Below, in pieces: positions 18,270 through 27,289 of a stretch of DNA of 64,000 nucleotides (position 1 is the stretch's first letter; every line of letters starts with the position of its first letter). The position numbers and the translations under genes are program-made. Source of the DNA: Bradyrhizobium sp. AZCC 2262 (GTDB lineage: Bacteria > Pseudomonadota > Alphaproteobacteria > Rhizobiales > Xanthobacteraceae); NCBI RefSeq assembly GCF_036924535.1, contig NZ_JAZHRT010000001.1:2046001-2110000 (forward strand), in the 5' to 3' direction. Under the pieces are notes generated by a model. It was given only the letters and a program-made list of their open reading frames with translations, was not told where the DNA came from and searched no databases.

Positions 18270-19142
18270 TTGAGCGAATTTCTGCAACATCTGATCAACA
18301 TGCTGGTGCTCGGCGGCACTTATGCGCTGCTGGGTATCGGACTGACCTTGATCTTCGGCATCATGAACGTCGTGAACTTCACCCATGGAGTGCTCTATAC
18401 GTTCGGCGCCTACATCATGTTCATCGTGGTGCATCAGCTCGGAATTAACTTCTTCCTGGCGCTGCCGCTCGCCGTGGTGGCCGGTTGGCTGCTTGGCGCG
18501 GCGATCGAACTGACTTTGCTCCGGCCGCTGCGTGGCTCCGACATCGACACCACCATGCTTGTCATGATCGGCGCCTGGATCGCGATGCAGTCCGGCGCCT
18601 TGTGGATATGGGGTGGCGTCGCGAAATCGGTGGCCACGCCGTTCCCCGAGGCCCCGCTGGTGCTGGGCCCGGTCTCCGTGTCCTGGCTGCGGCTGTTCGT
18701 GCTCGCCGCGGCGGCGATGCTGATCGTCGTCACCTATCTCCTGATCAACAGGACAAAACTCGGTTGTGCGATGCGGGCGACGTTTCAGGATCAGGACACC
18801 GCCTCGCTGATGGGCGTCAACGTCGATCTGATCTACACCTCGACCTTCGCAATCGGTTCGAGCCTTGCTGCCGCGGCAGGCGCGCTGCTCGGTCCGGTCT
18901 ACGTCATCTTCCCGCAAATGGGCGATCTCGCCGCCGTAAAGGCGTTCGCGATCGTGATCCTCGGCGGGCTTGGGAATATCACCGGCGCGGTCATTGGCGG
19001 CTTCATCCTGGCATTGGCGGAAGAACTGGGTGCCGGCTATGTTTCGTCCGGGTACCGCGACGCTATGGGCTTTCTGATCATCATCGCGGTTCTGATCTTC
19101 AAGCCGACCGGACTTTTCGCGCGCTCGGAGCGCGTCGGATGA
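18270..19142 (+). CDS. Liv-type ABC transporter permease (LivH-like)
   Basis: This 290-aa integral membrane protein has about eight hydrophobic segments, starting in LINMLVLGGTYALLGIGL. It forms one half of the inner-membrane channel. The start is taken as TTG 18270, giving the family's usual N-terminus MSEFLQ; ATG 18300 would cut into the first helix. The ribosome site is weak. It overlaps the next permease gene at ATGA. Confidence 0.9.
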   Translation: MSEFLQHLINMLVLGGTYALLGIGLTLIFGIMNVVNFTHGVLYTFGAYIMFIVVHQLGINFFLALPLAVVAGWLLGAAIELTLLRPLRGSDIDTTMLVMIGAWIAMQSGALWIWGGVAKSVATPFPEAPLVLGPVSVSWLRLFVLAAAAMLIVVTYLLINRTKLGCAMRATFQDQDTASLMGVNVDLIYTSTFAIGSSLAAAAGALLGPVYVIFPQMGDLAAVKAFAIVILGGLGNITGAVIGGFILALAEELGAGYVSSGYRDAMGFLIIIAVLIFKPTGLFARSERVG

Positions 19143-20185
19143 AGTCAGGGGTCGCCATCCTCACGGTCGTCGCGTTCGCATCGGTGCCGCTCTGGCTGCG
19201 CGATCCGTATCTCATGAACGCGCTGATCACGACCGGCATCTTCATCATCGGCGCGATGAGCCTCAATCTGCTGCTCGGGTTCACCGGCCAGCTCAGCCTC
19301 GGTCATATCGCGTTCTTCGGCATTGGGGCCTATGTCAGCGCATTGACCTCGCTTGGTTTTGATGTCGGTTTGCCCTTCGGCTTGCGCATCGTTCACGAGC
19401 CCTGGCCGCCGATCGTCGGTTTTGCACTGGCAATCGTCATCGCTGGATTGTGCGGATATCTCGTGGGGCTGCTTTCGTTTCGCGTGCGCGGCGCCTATTT
19501 CGTGATCGTGACGATTTCCTTTGCGGAAGTGGTCCGGCTGGTTGCGCTGAACTGGGTCGAGCTGACGCAAGGCCCGCTGGCGCTGACCAACATTCCCTCG
19601 ATTGCGATCGGATTGCCGGGTCTCGGCGATCTCACCCTCCGCACCAAGCTGCATAATTATTACCTCGTGCTGGCCGTCGCGGTTGTCACCTATCTCCTGA
19701 TCTCGCGCCTCGTCCATTCGCATTTCGGCCGCGCCATGCGCGGGCTGATGGAAAACGAAACGCTGGCGGTATCGGTCGGCATCGACGTGACAAAGACGCT
19801 CACGCTGGCAGCGGTGATCTCGGCCGGAATCGCAGGCGCGGCCGGCAGTCTCTACGCACACTACATCCGGATCATCGATCCCGAGGTATTTGCCTTCATC
19901 AACACGGTGACGATGGTGATCATGGTCATCACCGGCGGCAAGGGCTCGCTCGCCGGGCCTGTCGTCGGCGGCATGATTTTCGGATTGTTGCCGGTGTTCC
20001 TGCGGCCGATCATGGCGCCGGAGGCGCAATGGATCGCGTATGGCGGCGTGCTGATTGTGATCCTGTTCGTATTGCCGCGCGGAATCGTGCCGTCTCTCGC
20101 GCAACGATTTGCAAAACCGCGGAGCCGGGCCGAGACGGTTGCCCCGGTTGCATTCGCCGAACGCGACGCCAAGGAGCACGCGTGA
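19139..20185 (+). CDS. Liv-type ABC transporter permease (LivM-like)
   Basis: The 348-aa membrane protein has the LivM signature region LNLLLGFTGQLSLGH near residue 42 and many hydrophobic segments. It pairs with the LivH-like protein as the second channel half. ATG 19139 overlaps the previous stop. It shares one base with the ATPase start at 20185. Confidence 0.9.
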   Translation: MKSGVAILTVVAFASVPLWLRDPYLMNALITTGIFIIGAMSLNLLLGFTGQLSLGHIAFFGIGAYVSALTSLGFDVGLPFGLRIVHEPWPPIVGFALAIVIAGLCGYLVGLLSFRVRGAYFVIVTISFAEVVRLVALNWVELTQGPLALTNIPSIAIGLPGLGDLTLRTKLHNYYLVLAVAVVTYLLISRLVHSHFGRAMRGLMENETLAVSVGIDVTKTLTLAAVISAGIAGAAGSLYAHYIRIIDPEVFAFINTVTMVIMVITGGKGSLAGPVVGGMIFGLLPVFLRPIMAPEAQWIAYGGVLIVILFVLPRGIVPSLAQRFAKPRSRAETVAPVAFAERDAKEHA

Positions 20186-20961
20186 TGACGGCGATCGCCT
20201 TGCAGGTCGAGCAGGTCGCCGTGCATTTCGGGGGGCTCGTTGCGCTCTCGGACATGAATTTTACGGTCGGCGAGGGCGAGATCGTCAGCCTGATCGGACC
20301 CAACGGCGCCGGAAAGACGACGGCGTTCAACGTCGTCACGGGCTTTCTGGATCCAACCCACGGCGCTGTCAGCTATCGCGGGACGGCACTCAACGGACTG
20401 AAACCGCATCAGATCGCCGATCTCGGGCTGATCCGCACCTTCCAGCGCACCAGCGTGTTTCCGAACGACACCGTTTACGACAATCTGCTGGTCGGGCTGC
20501 ATCGGCAGGGCAGGGTAAGCCTGCTCGAGGCCATTCTTGGCCTGCCGCGTGCGCGGTCTTCGCGGCGCCGCTTGCGGGAACGCGCCAGCGAACTGGTCGA
20601 ATGGGTTGGCCTCGAACGTCGCGCCCACGATCTTGCAGGCTCGCTGTCCTACGGCGAGCAGCGCCTGGTCGGCGTGGCACTTGCGCTGGCGGCCGAGCCA
20701 TCGATGCTGCTGCTCGACGAGCCGGTCTCCGGCATGAACGCCTCGGAGACCCACACCTTCGTGCAGTTGGTCCGCAACATCCGGAATCGTGGCGTCACCA
20801 TCCTGCTCGTCGAGCACGACATGCCGATGGTGATGAGCGTCTCGGATCGGATCGTGGTGCTGAACTACGGCCGGATCATCGCCGAGGGATCGCCGGACGT
20901 GATCCGCAACGACCCGGCCGTCATCGAGGCCTATCTCGGGCAGGGAGCGAAACGTGCTTGA
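20185..20961 (+). CDS. Liv-type ABC transporter ATP-binding protein (LivG-like)
   Basis: The 258-aa cytoplasmic ATPase has Walker A GPNGAGKTT, the ABC signature LSYGEQR and Walker B LLLDEP. ATG 20185 sits 8 bases after AAGGAG. Together with the LivF-like protein it powers import by the permeases just upstream. The C-terminus ends at the usual position after AYLG. Confidence 0.92.
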   Translation: MTAIALQVEQVAVHFGGLVALSDMNFTVGEGEIVSLIGPNGAGKTTAFNVVTGFLDPTHGAVSYRGTALNGLKPHQIADLGLIRTFQRTSVFPNDTVYDNLLVGLHRQGRVSLLEAILGLPRARSSRRRLRERASELVEWVGLERRAHDLAGSLSYGEQRLVGVALALAAEPSMLLLDEPVSGMNASETHTFVQLVRNIRNRGVTILLVEHDMPMVMSVSDRIVVLNYGRIIAEGSPDVIRNDPAVIEAYLGQGAKRA

Positions 20962-21658
20962 GATACGCGACATGGTGTGTGGCTACGGCGGTGTCACGGC
21001 GTTGCGCGGCATTTCGCTAGAGGTCAAGGCGGGGCAGCTCGTCGCCCTGATCGGCGCCAACGGCGCCGGCAAGAGCACCACGCTGCGCGCGATCTCCGGG
21101 CTCGTCGCGCCGCGTTCCGGATCGATGCTGTTCGAGGGCAAGGACATTGCGGGCGCAAGGCCGCCGCGCGTGGTGGCCAGCGGGATCGCGCATTGCCCGG
21201 AAGGACGGCGGGTATTTCCGCACATGACGGTCGAGGAAAATCTCGACATGGGCGCCTATCTGCGCACCAGTGCCGCCGAGATATCAGCGGACCGCGACCG
21301 GATCTATGCCGAGTTTCCGCGCCTGGCCGACCGCAAGCGGCAGGCTGCCGGCACCTTGTCGGGCGGCGAACAACAAATGCTGGCGATCGGCCGGGCGCTG
21401 ATGTCGCGGCCACGCCTGATCATGTTCGACGAACCGTCCCTTGGGCTCGCGCCGAACATCGTCGAGCGAACGTTTGCGATCATCCGCGGCATCCGCGACG
21501 CCGGGACAACGGTCCTGCTGGTGGAGCAGAACGCGTTTGCGGCGCTCGAGATGTGCGACCACGCCTATCTGCTGGAAGGCGGCCGCATCGTTCTGTCCGG
21601 GGCGGGCGCCGATATGATCGAGAACGAGCACGTGCGAAAGGCCTATCTTGGCGGATGA
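20954..21658 (+). CDS. Liv-type ABC transporter ATP-binding protein (LivF-like)
   Basis: The 234-aa second ATPase has Walker A GANGAGKST, signature LSGGEQQ and Walker B IMFDEPSLGLAP. The start is GTG 20954, overlapping the LivG-like gene by 8 bases. It completes a five-part importer with the genes from 17056. Its end overlaps the Rieske gene by 11 bases. Confidence 0.92.
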   Translation: MLEIRDMVCGYGGVTALRGISLEVKAGQLVALIGANGAGKSTTLRAISGLVAPRSGSMLFEGKDIAGARPPRVVASGIAHCPEGRRVFPHMTVEENLDMGAYLRTSAAEISADRDRIYAEFPRLADRKRQAAGTLSGGEQQMLAIGRALMSRPRLIMFDEPSLGLAPNIVERTFAIIRGIRDAGTTVLLVEQNAFAALEMCDHAYLLEGGRIVLSGAGADMIENEHVRKAYLGG

Positions 21659-22019
21659 TCGGTCTGAAACGACGGCGTTGTCAGGCGAAGAGCAATGGAT
21701 GCCGGTCTGCGGGCTTAGCCGGCTGATTGCACAAGCGATCGTCTGCGTTCGCGTCACCGGCGTCGATCTGATCCTGGTCTGGCACGAAGACCGCGCGGTG
21801 GCCTGCGAACGGATGTGCCCGCACGAACAGGCCGACCTCAGCCTCGGACGCCTGTCGGCAGGACGCTTGTTCTGTCCCCGTCATTCGGCCTCGTTCGATC
21901 TCCGCAATGGCCAGATTTGCTACGGCTGGCCGAGCCGGCCGCTGCGGATTTACCCGGTACGGATCAGCGACGATCAGGTCTGGATCGACGCCGAAGCGAT
22001 CAAATCGCCAGCGACCTAA
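21648..22019 (+). CDS. Rieske-type 2Fe-2S ferredoxin
   Basis: The 123-aa soluble protein has the Rieske ligand pairs C57-P-H59 and C76-P-R-H79, spaced as in ferredoxins of ring-hydroxylating oxygenases. No membrane anchor or signal is present. The TTG start at 21648 overlaps the ATPase gene; an ATG at about 21699 would still keep both ligand pairs. Sitting last in the hydroxylase-importer operon, it may carry electrons for the molybdenum hydroxylase or for an oxygenase encoded elsewhere. Its stop overlaps that of the convergent hydrolase by 4 bases. Confidence 0.85.
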   Translation: MADDRSETTALSGEEQWMPVCGLSRLIAQAIVCVRVTGVDLILVWHEDRAVACERMCPHEQADLSLGRLSAGRLFCPRHSASFDLRNGQICYGWPSRPLRIYPVRISDDQVWIDAEAIKSPAT

Positions 22020-22885
22020 TCGACGAGCTTTCGGGCGATATCGACGAGCGCGCCGTCAGGACGCCGCAGTTCCGCGAGGATGCTGAAATGATCTGCGCCT
22101 TCGATCGGGAAAAGCTTGCCGGGAGCGCCTGCGGCCATGCGCGATTCATGAAGCCGGATTGAATCGAAAACCAGCGCCGGCAATTCGGCGCTCCCGTAGG
22201 CAATGTAGAGCCGCTTCTGGACGACGGGCAGGTGAAGCGGGGACAGCCGTGCCACCTCCTCGTCGGTCAGCTTTAGCGCATTGTTCAGCCCGGTGTCGCG
22301 GATCGGCGCGAGATCGTACACGCCCGAAATCGCCAATCCGGCGGCGACGCGCGGGTGATCGAGTGCCATGGCGACGAGCTGCGCGCCGGCCGACCAGCCC
22401 GCCAGGACAACGGGGCCGGAGATGCCGTACGCCGCTCCGTGTTGCGCCAGCCAATCGAGCGACTGGGATATCTCGGCCACGATCTGCGTCAACGATGCAT
22501 CAGGAGCCAGCGAGTATCCGGGGATGGCGACCGACCAGCCATGCGCCGCGACGCCTTCGACCAGCATGGCAAATACCTCGCGTGAGTTGCGCTGCCAGTA
22601 ACCACCATGCAGGAAAACCAGGCAGGGTGCTGCCTTGTCGGCAGCCGGATAAAGGTCAACCTTCGTCCTTTCCCGGTCGTCATAAGGGACATCGAGAAAG
22701 GATTTGCGGCTTGCACGCAGGTTTGCGGAAGCTTCGTTGCGTTCGGCAATCAGCGCCGCGCTGTTCTTTACCGCCGCATTGTTGTCATAGGCTGCGTCAC
22801 GTTCGGTTTGGGAGAGCGCGGTCCAGTTCAGCCGGGGATCGAGACGGTCATCTCTTCCAATCGTGACGTCATTCACAGCAGACAC
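22016..22885 (-). CDS. Alpha/beta hydrolase (arylformamidase/carboxylesterase-like)
   Basis: The 289-aa cytoplasmic hydrolase has the oxyanion motif HGGYW near residue 94, the nucleophile elbow GWSAG near 163 and a late His in GADHFS. HGGYW and overall length resemble kynurenine formamidase-like esterases. It converges on the Rieske gene and stands alone, so its link to the neighbouring pathway is uncertain. It may hydrolyse a formyl-amide or ester. Confidence 0.82.
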   Translation of the reverse strand: MSAVNDVTIGRDDRLDPRLNWTALSQTERDAAYDNNAAVKNSAALIAERNEASANLRASRKSFLDVPYDDRERTKVDLYPAADKAAPCLVFLHGGYWQRNSREVFAMLVEGVAAHGWSVAIPGYSLAPDASLTQIVAEISQSLDWLAQHGAAYGISGPVVLAGWSAGAQLVAMALDHPRVAAGLAISGVYDLAPIRDTGLNNALKLTDEEVARLSPLHLPVVQKRLYIAYGSAELPALVFDSIRLHESRMAAGAPGKLFPIEGADHFSILAELRRPDGALVDIARKLVD

Positions 22886-23069
22886 TCCTGCGATATCTTC
22901 CTGCTTTTACCAAAGTTGTGCTCATCTCGCAAAATGCTTATGACGAGGCGCCAAATCTGCGAAAGCGCGGTCGCGCCTAATTTCCCGGTCGGCCCAAGGA
23001 GCGGGTGCGAAACGTAGCGCTAGCCTGCTTCCGTTGCTGATCGGTACGCGATCGTTATTGTGGCTGGGT

Positions 23070-23288
23070 TCAGCGACCGGCAGGCGCCGAGTAGCCGCCC
23101 GAATAACGCGACCAATCGGGCCGAACCGTTTGCGACGGCCACGCAGCGTTGGAGTTGCGGAACTGCTCGCTCGCGGGTGCCGGCGTGCGATGCACCTTGC
23201 GGCCCTTGTGCTCGGATGCCACGGCGAATTGAGCCGTTGCGGTAGCTAGCAGGGCCGAGCCTAGAAGTGTGAGGATCGTCTTTCGCAT
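23070..23288 (-). CDS. Small secreted hypothetical protein
   Basis: The 72-aa product has a clear signal peptide (MRKTILTLLGSALLATATA, cleaved near VASE) and a basic, Ser/Tyr/Pro-rich mature part ending SAPAGR. ATG 23288 follows AAGGAGAACGACA, a strong ribosome site, which favours it over the longer frame. The family is not recognised. It is monocistronic. Confidence 0.65.
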   Translation of the reverse strand: MRKTILTLLGSALLATATAQFAVASEHKGRKVHRTPAPASEQFRNSNAAWPSQTVRPDWSRYSGGYSAPAGR

Positions 23289-23536
23289 TGTCGTTCTCCT
23301 TTTTCGCGCTCTTTCCGGTGACGAGACAAGCGCGCCTCGCGTGTTAGCGCTCTCTCCGAGATAAAGATGGTTCGGGCAGGTCAATACGATCGGGCCCATC
23401 ACGAAACGGCGAGCAAATTTCTTCGTCAAAATTCCTTTCGGCTAAATATTCAGCAGTCAGCCATGGTCGAGGTATAATAGACTGGGTTGGCCGGTGCCCG
23501 GTCCGACCGTGGAAACCTCTTTCGCGAGCCCACCCG

Positions 23537-23803
23537 ATGAAGAAATTACTGCTGGCCCTGCTCCTGACGGCATGCCCCGCCTGGGCACAGACCAAGTTGA
23601 CACCTTCCAAGGGAGTAACGGCGCGTGCCGATAATTGTGCTCCGATCGGCCGGACGGCGGATGGCAAGCTGGTCTATTCGATGAAATGCGAGAACCTGCC
23701 GGTACCGCCGCCGCCACAGGCTGAAGCGGTCAGGGAAGCTCCGCCGCCGGAACCGGAGGTGCAACGGAGCGGCATTTTAGGCTGGTCGTACGATCGGAGA
23801 TGA
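23537..23803 (+). CDS. Small secreted proline-rich hypothetical protein
   Basis: The 88-aa product has a short signal peptide ending PAWAQ, two cysteines in the mature part and a proline-rich segment (PVPPPPQAE, PPPEPE). A TATAAT box at 23473 may be its -10. It lies 27 bases before the urate-pathway gene and may be cotranscribed, but no link in function is visible. Confidence 0.65.
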   Translation: MKKLLLALLLTACPAWAQTKLTPSKGVTARADNCAPIGRTADGKLVYSMKCENLPVPPPPQAEAVREAPPPEPEVQRSGILGWSYDRR

Positions 23804-23830
23804 CCCGGGTGGCTCGATAGCAGGAACGGA

Positions 23831-24718
23831 ATGTCGCAAAAATCTCTTTCCGATTTGAACGTCTGCAGCAAGGCGGACTTCGTTGCTGCCCTTGCGAACG
23901 TTTTCGAATATTCGCCATGGATTGCCGAGCAAGCCGCATCGGCGCGGCCCTTTGCCGGCGTGAACGCGTTGTTCGCCGCGATGAAGGCCGCGGTGGACGG
24001 TGCAGGTCCCGACCATCGTCTGGCGCTGATCAAGGCGCATCCCGATCTCGCCGACAAGACACAACGCGCCGCTGGCCTGACCGCGGAATCCAGTGCCGAG
24101 CAAAACAGCGTCGGTCTTGATCGCTTGTCGGATGCCGAATACGAGGCATTTGAGCGCGTTAACAATGCCTACCGCGCCAAATTCGGCTTTCCCTATATTG
24201 TCTGCGTGCGCCGGTACACCAAGGATTCCGTGCTGTGCGACTTCGAGCTCCGTCTGCGGAACGATGCGAGCACGGAAATGCAAGCCTCGATCGGGGAGAT
24301 CTTCCGGATTGCGGCACTACGTCTTGACCAATTGGTAACGGCCGATGATCGATTATCCGTGCATGGTCGCCTGTCGACCCATGTGCTGGACACCCACAGC
24401 GGAAAGCCGGCGGCGGGAATTTCGGTCGTGCTCACCGAATTGTCCGATCTCGGCGAAGCCCGCGTGGTGGCGCGTGCGATCACCAACAGCGACGGCCGCA
24501 CCGATCAGCCGCTGATCGGCGGCCGTCCGGTGCCGATCGGCCGCTATGAGCTGATGTTTGCCGTCGGGACGTATTTTGCCGGCCGCGGCGTGTCGCTGTC
24601 AGACCCGCCGTTCCTGGACCAAATTCCATTGCGCTTTTCAGTCAGCGATCCCGAAGGTCATCTCCACGTGCCGCTATTGGTCACGCCATGGAGCTACACG
24701 ACCTATCGGGGAAGTTAA
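23831..24718 (+). CDS. Bifunctional OHCU decarboxylase / 5-hydroxyisourate hydrolase
   Basis: This 295-aa protein joins the last two steps from uricase product to S-allantoin. Residues 1 to about 165 are the decarboxylase (UraD-like), with catalytic His70 in AHPDL and Glu90 twenty residues later, the spacing known in this family. Residues about 180-295 are a transthyretin-like hydroxyisourate hydrolase (UraH-like), with RLSTHVLDTHSG and the diagnostic C-terminal YRGS. The domain order is that of plant allantoin synthase. It sits beside the purine permease and uricase, fitting the pathway. It lacks an obvious peroxisome or export signal, as expected. Confidence 0.93.
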   Translation: MSQKSLSDLNVCSKADFVAALANVFEYSPWIAEQAASARPFAGVNALFAAMKAAVDGAGPDHRLALIKAHPDLADKTQRAAGLTAESSAEQNSVGLDRLSDAEYEAFERVNNAYRAKFGFPYIVCVRRYTKDSVLCDFELRLRNDASTEMQASIGEIFRIAALRLDQLVTADDRLSVHGRLSTHVLDTHSGKPAAGISVVLTELSDLGEARVVARAITNSDGRTDQPLIGGRPVPIGRYELMFAVGTYFAGRGVSLSDPPFLDQIPLRFSVSDPEGHLHVPLLVTPWSYTTYRGS

Positions 24719-24726
24719 GTCTTATC

Positions 24727-24850
24727 CCTCATGATGAGGCGCGCGTCCTCGCGCGTCTCGAACCATGAGTCGACGGGTTTAGGCCAGCCTCCGAGACGCG
24801 GCTTGCGCCGCTCTCTCGGTGAGCGCAAGGCACTCATGCGAGGATGAGGA
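24727..24850. repeat. Composite palindromic intergenic repeat
   Basis: It fills the gap between two convergent genes. Visible parts are CCTCATGATGAGG, the hairpin GCGCG-TCCT-CGCGC, TCTCGAACCATGAG, and a late ATGAGG complementary to the start. The form resembles repeats common between Bradyrhizobium genes. It may act as a two-way terminator. Confidence 0.5.
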
Positions 24851-24854
24851 TGGC

Positions 24855-26252
24855 TCACACATGCTGCGCCGATGACGCGGCCGCCGCCGCATCCGCTTCC
24901 GCCGCGGCCTTGCTGCCGACGCCGTTGAAGAAGGCGTTCAGGATCACCGCGACCAGCGCACAAAGCAGGATGCCGGATTCCAGCAGAGGATGCAGGTCGT
25001 GCGGCAGGTTCTTGAAGAAGTTTGGCGCCACCAGGGGGATCATGCCGAAGCCGACGGAAATTGCGACCACGAACAGATTGAAGTGATTGTTCTTGAAGTC
25101 GACCGCAGCCAGGATGCGCGCGCCGGTCGCGGCGACCATGCCGAACATCACAAGGCCCGCGCCGCCAAGCACGACCAGCGGCACCGCCTCGACCAGTGCG
25201 GCCATCTTCGGCAACAGCCCGAGCAGTAGCATGATGGCGCCGCCGGTGACGGTGACCCAGCGCGAGCGCACGCCGGTGACGCTGACGAGGCCGACGTTTT
25301 GCGAGAACGAGGTGTAGGGAAACGTATTGAAGATGCCGCCGAGGAAGGTGCCGACGCCATCCGCGCGCAGGCCGCGGGTCAGCGCGTCGCGGTCGACTTT
25401 CTTGCCGGTGATCTCGCCGAGCGCCAGGAACATACCGAGCGATTCGATCATCACCACGATCATCACGATGCACATGGTGATGATGGGCACCAGATGGAAT
25501 GTTGGCATACCGAAGCGGAACGGGATCACGAGCGCACCCCATTGGGCCGCGGTGACCTTTTCGAAATGCATCACGCCGAGCACGCTGGCGAGCATCGCGC
25601 CCGCGATGATGCCGAGCAGCACGGCCACATTGGCGACGAAACCGGTACCCCATTTGATCAGGGCGAGGATCACCGGCAGCACAAACAGGGCGATGCCGAG
25701 CCCCTGCAACTGCCCATAATTGGGATTGGGGAAGGCGCCGGGGACGCCGTCGATCACCTTGGTGAGGGTCGGCAGGCCGCCACCGGCCCAGTTGATGCCG
25801 ACACGCATCAAGGAGATGCCGATCACCAGAATGATGGTTCCGGTGACGACGGGTGGAAACAGCGGCAACAGGCGGCTGATGAAGGGTGCGGCAACAATGC
25901 CGAAGATTCCGGCAGCGATGACCGAGCCGTAGATGCCGAGGAGGCCGACATCGGGTGCGGCGGCCATCGACAGCATCGGGCCGACCGAGGCAAAGGTCAC
26001 CCCCATCATGACCGGCAGCCGAATGCCGACTCCGGGAAAACCGAGACATTGCACCAGCGTGGCGAGCCCGCAGGCGAACAGATCAGCCGAGATCAGGAAG
26101 GCGACGTCTTCCGGCGGCAACTTCAGCGCCCGGCCGATAATCAGGGGTACCGCGACCGCGCCGGCGTACATCACAAGCACATGCTGCAGGCCGAGCGCGA
26201 GCAGCCGCGGCGCCGGCAGCGCCTGGTCGACCGGATGGAGTTCGGTGGTCAT
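24855..26252 (-). CDS. NCS2-family purine (urate/xanthine) permease
   Basis: The 465-aa inner-membrane symporter has about 12-14 hydrophobic segments and the NCS2 motif NTFPYTSFSQNVGLVSVTGV. It should import urate, xanthine or a related base with protons. ATG 26252 gives the usual N-terminus; an in-frame ATG at 26273 has no better ribosome site. It diverges from uricase, and a sigma-54-like site lies 52 bases upstream. Genes for urate breakdown flank it on both sides, so urate or xanthine is the likely cargo. Confidence 0.92.
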   Translation of the reverse strand: MTTELHPVDQALPAPRLLALGLQHVLVMYAGAVAVPLIIGRALKLPPEDVAFLISADLFACGLATLVQCLGFPGVGIRLPVMMGVTFASVGPMLSMAAAPDVGLLGIYGSVIAAGIFGIVAAPFISRLLPLFPPVVTGTIILVIGISLMRVGINWAGGGLPTLTKVIDGVPGAFPNPNYGQLQGLGIALFVLPVILALIKWGTGFVANVAVLLGIIAGAMLASVLGVMHFEKVTAAQWGALVIPFRFGMPTFHLVPIITMCIVMIVVMIESLGMFLALGEITGKKVDRDALTRGLRADGVGTFLGGIFNTFPYTSFSQNVGLVSVTGVRSRWVTVTGGAIMLLLGLLPKMAALVEAVPLVVLGGAGLVMFGMVAATGARILAAVDFKNNHFNLFVVAISVGFGMIPLVAPNFFKNLPHDLHPLLESGILLCALVAVILNAFFNGVGSKAAAEADAAAAASSAQHV

Positions 26253-26303
26253 GGTTATGGCTGAGCCTCCCATTGGCGGGCCCCCCGGGCCGTTCCAACC
26301 GAT

Positions 26304-26318
26304 ACAAGGCGCGTGCCA
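26304..26318 (-). promoter_or_regulatory. Candidate sigma-54 promoter for the purine permease
   Basis: Minus-strand TGGCACGCGCCTTGT has a perfect -24 half (TGGCACG) and a -12 half of TTGT in place of TTGC. It lies 52 bases before the permease start. The mismatch at the -12 C makes it the weakest of the sites in this window. Confidence 0.45.
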
Positions 26319-26362
26319 GACGCTTGCCTTCCCGAAGCGGGCTTCCGAGGGAGCTTGCTCAA

Positions 26363-26378
26363 TGGCACGAACGTTGCT
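26363..26378 (+). promoter_or_regulatory. Sigma-54 (RpoN) promoter for uricase
   Basis: TGGCACGAACGTTGCT matches the -24/-12 consensus at every fixed base with the required spacing. It ends 65 bases before the uricase start. It implies activator-dependent expression, most likely under nitrogen limitation. Confidence 0.75.
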
Positions 26379-26443
26379 CAATATTGGACCATATCGGGCG
26401 ACCATAGTCCCGCAGAATTACCGGTCGAACTGGAGGCTCCCAC

Positions 26444-27286
26444 GTGCCGCTGATCAAAAACAGATACGGAAAGGGCCGCGTCCGCGTGATGCGCATCCAT
26501 CGCGACGGCGACCGCCAGGAAGTCAGCCAGCTCAACGTCAAGGCGATGATGGAAGGTGACTTTGCCCGCACCTACACCCACGGCGACAATGCCAACACGG
26601 TGTCGACGGACACCATCAAGAACGTCGTCAACATCGTGGCGCGTGAAAACACCGGGCTTTGCACCGAGGAATTTTGCGAGGTGCTGGCAAAGAAATATCT
26701 CGATAGCTATCCGCAGATCGCCTCCGTTGCGCTCACGGTGCACGAGACCAAATGGAGCCGGCTCAGCTTTGGCGGCAAGCCGCATCCGCACAGTTTCGTG
26801 CTCGACAGCAACGGCCAGCCCACCGTGGAAGTGTTGTCTATCCGCGGCGGCGCAACCACGATGTCATCAGGCATCGACGGCTTTACCTTCATGAAGTCGA
26901 CGCAGTCGGGCTGGGAGAACTACGTCAAGGACAGTTTCACCACGATCCCGCCAACCGCCGACCGGATGTGCGCGACCAGCATGGTGGCGTCGTGGAAATG
27001 GTCGGGCAAGCCTTCGAGCTATCCGGCGGCCAACAGGAAGATACTGGATACGGTGCTAGAGGTGTTTTCGATGACCTACAGCAAGAGCGTGCAGGATAGC
27101 CTCTACCGGATGGGCGAGGCGGCGCTGGCGGCGGTGCCGGAGATTTCCGAGATCAGCATGGCCTGCCCGAACATGCATTTCATTCCGATGAATCTCTCGG
27201 CGTTCGGAATGGACAACAACAATGACGTGTTCCTGCCGACCGACGAGCCGCATGGCCAGATCGAGTGCACGGTGGGGCGGGGGTGA
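26444..27286 (+). CDS. Urate oxidase (uricase)
   Basis: The 280-aa cofactor-free oxidase converts urate and O2 to 5-hydroxyisourate. Lys10 in RYGKGRVR and Thr57 in NTVSTDT match the catalytic Lys-Thr pair of fungal uricase in number and context. The start is GTG 26444 after GGAGG, which yields the expected N-terminus. The product feeds the bifunctional UraD-UraH-like protein. The gene is divergent from the purine permease and has its own sigma-54-type promoter. Confidence 0.95.
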   Translation: MPLIKNRYGKGRVRVMRIHRDGDRQEVSQLNVKAMMEGDFARTYTHGDNANTVSTDTIKNVVNIVARENTGLCTEEFCEVLAKKYLDSYPQIASVALTVHETKWSRLSFGGKPHPHSFVLDSNGQPTVEVLSIRGGATTMSSGIDGFTFMKSTQSGWENYVKDSFTTIPPTADRMCATSMVASWKWSGKPSSYPAANRKILDTVLEVFSMTYSKSVQDSLYRMGEAALAAVPEISEISMACPNMHFIPMNLSAFGMDNNNDVFLPTDEPHGQIECTVGRG

Positions 27287-27289
27287 TTG

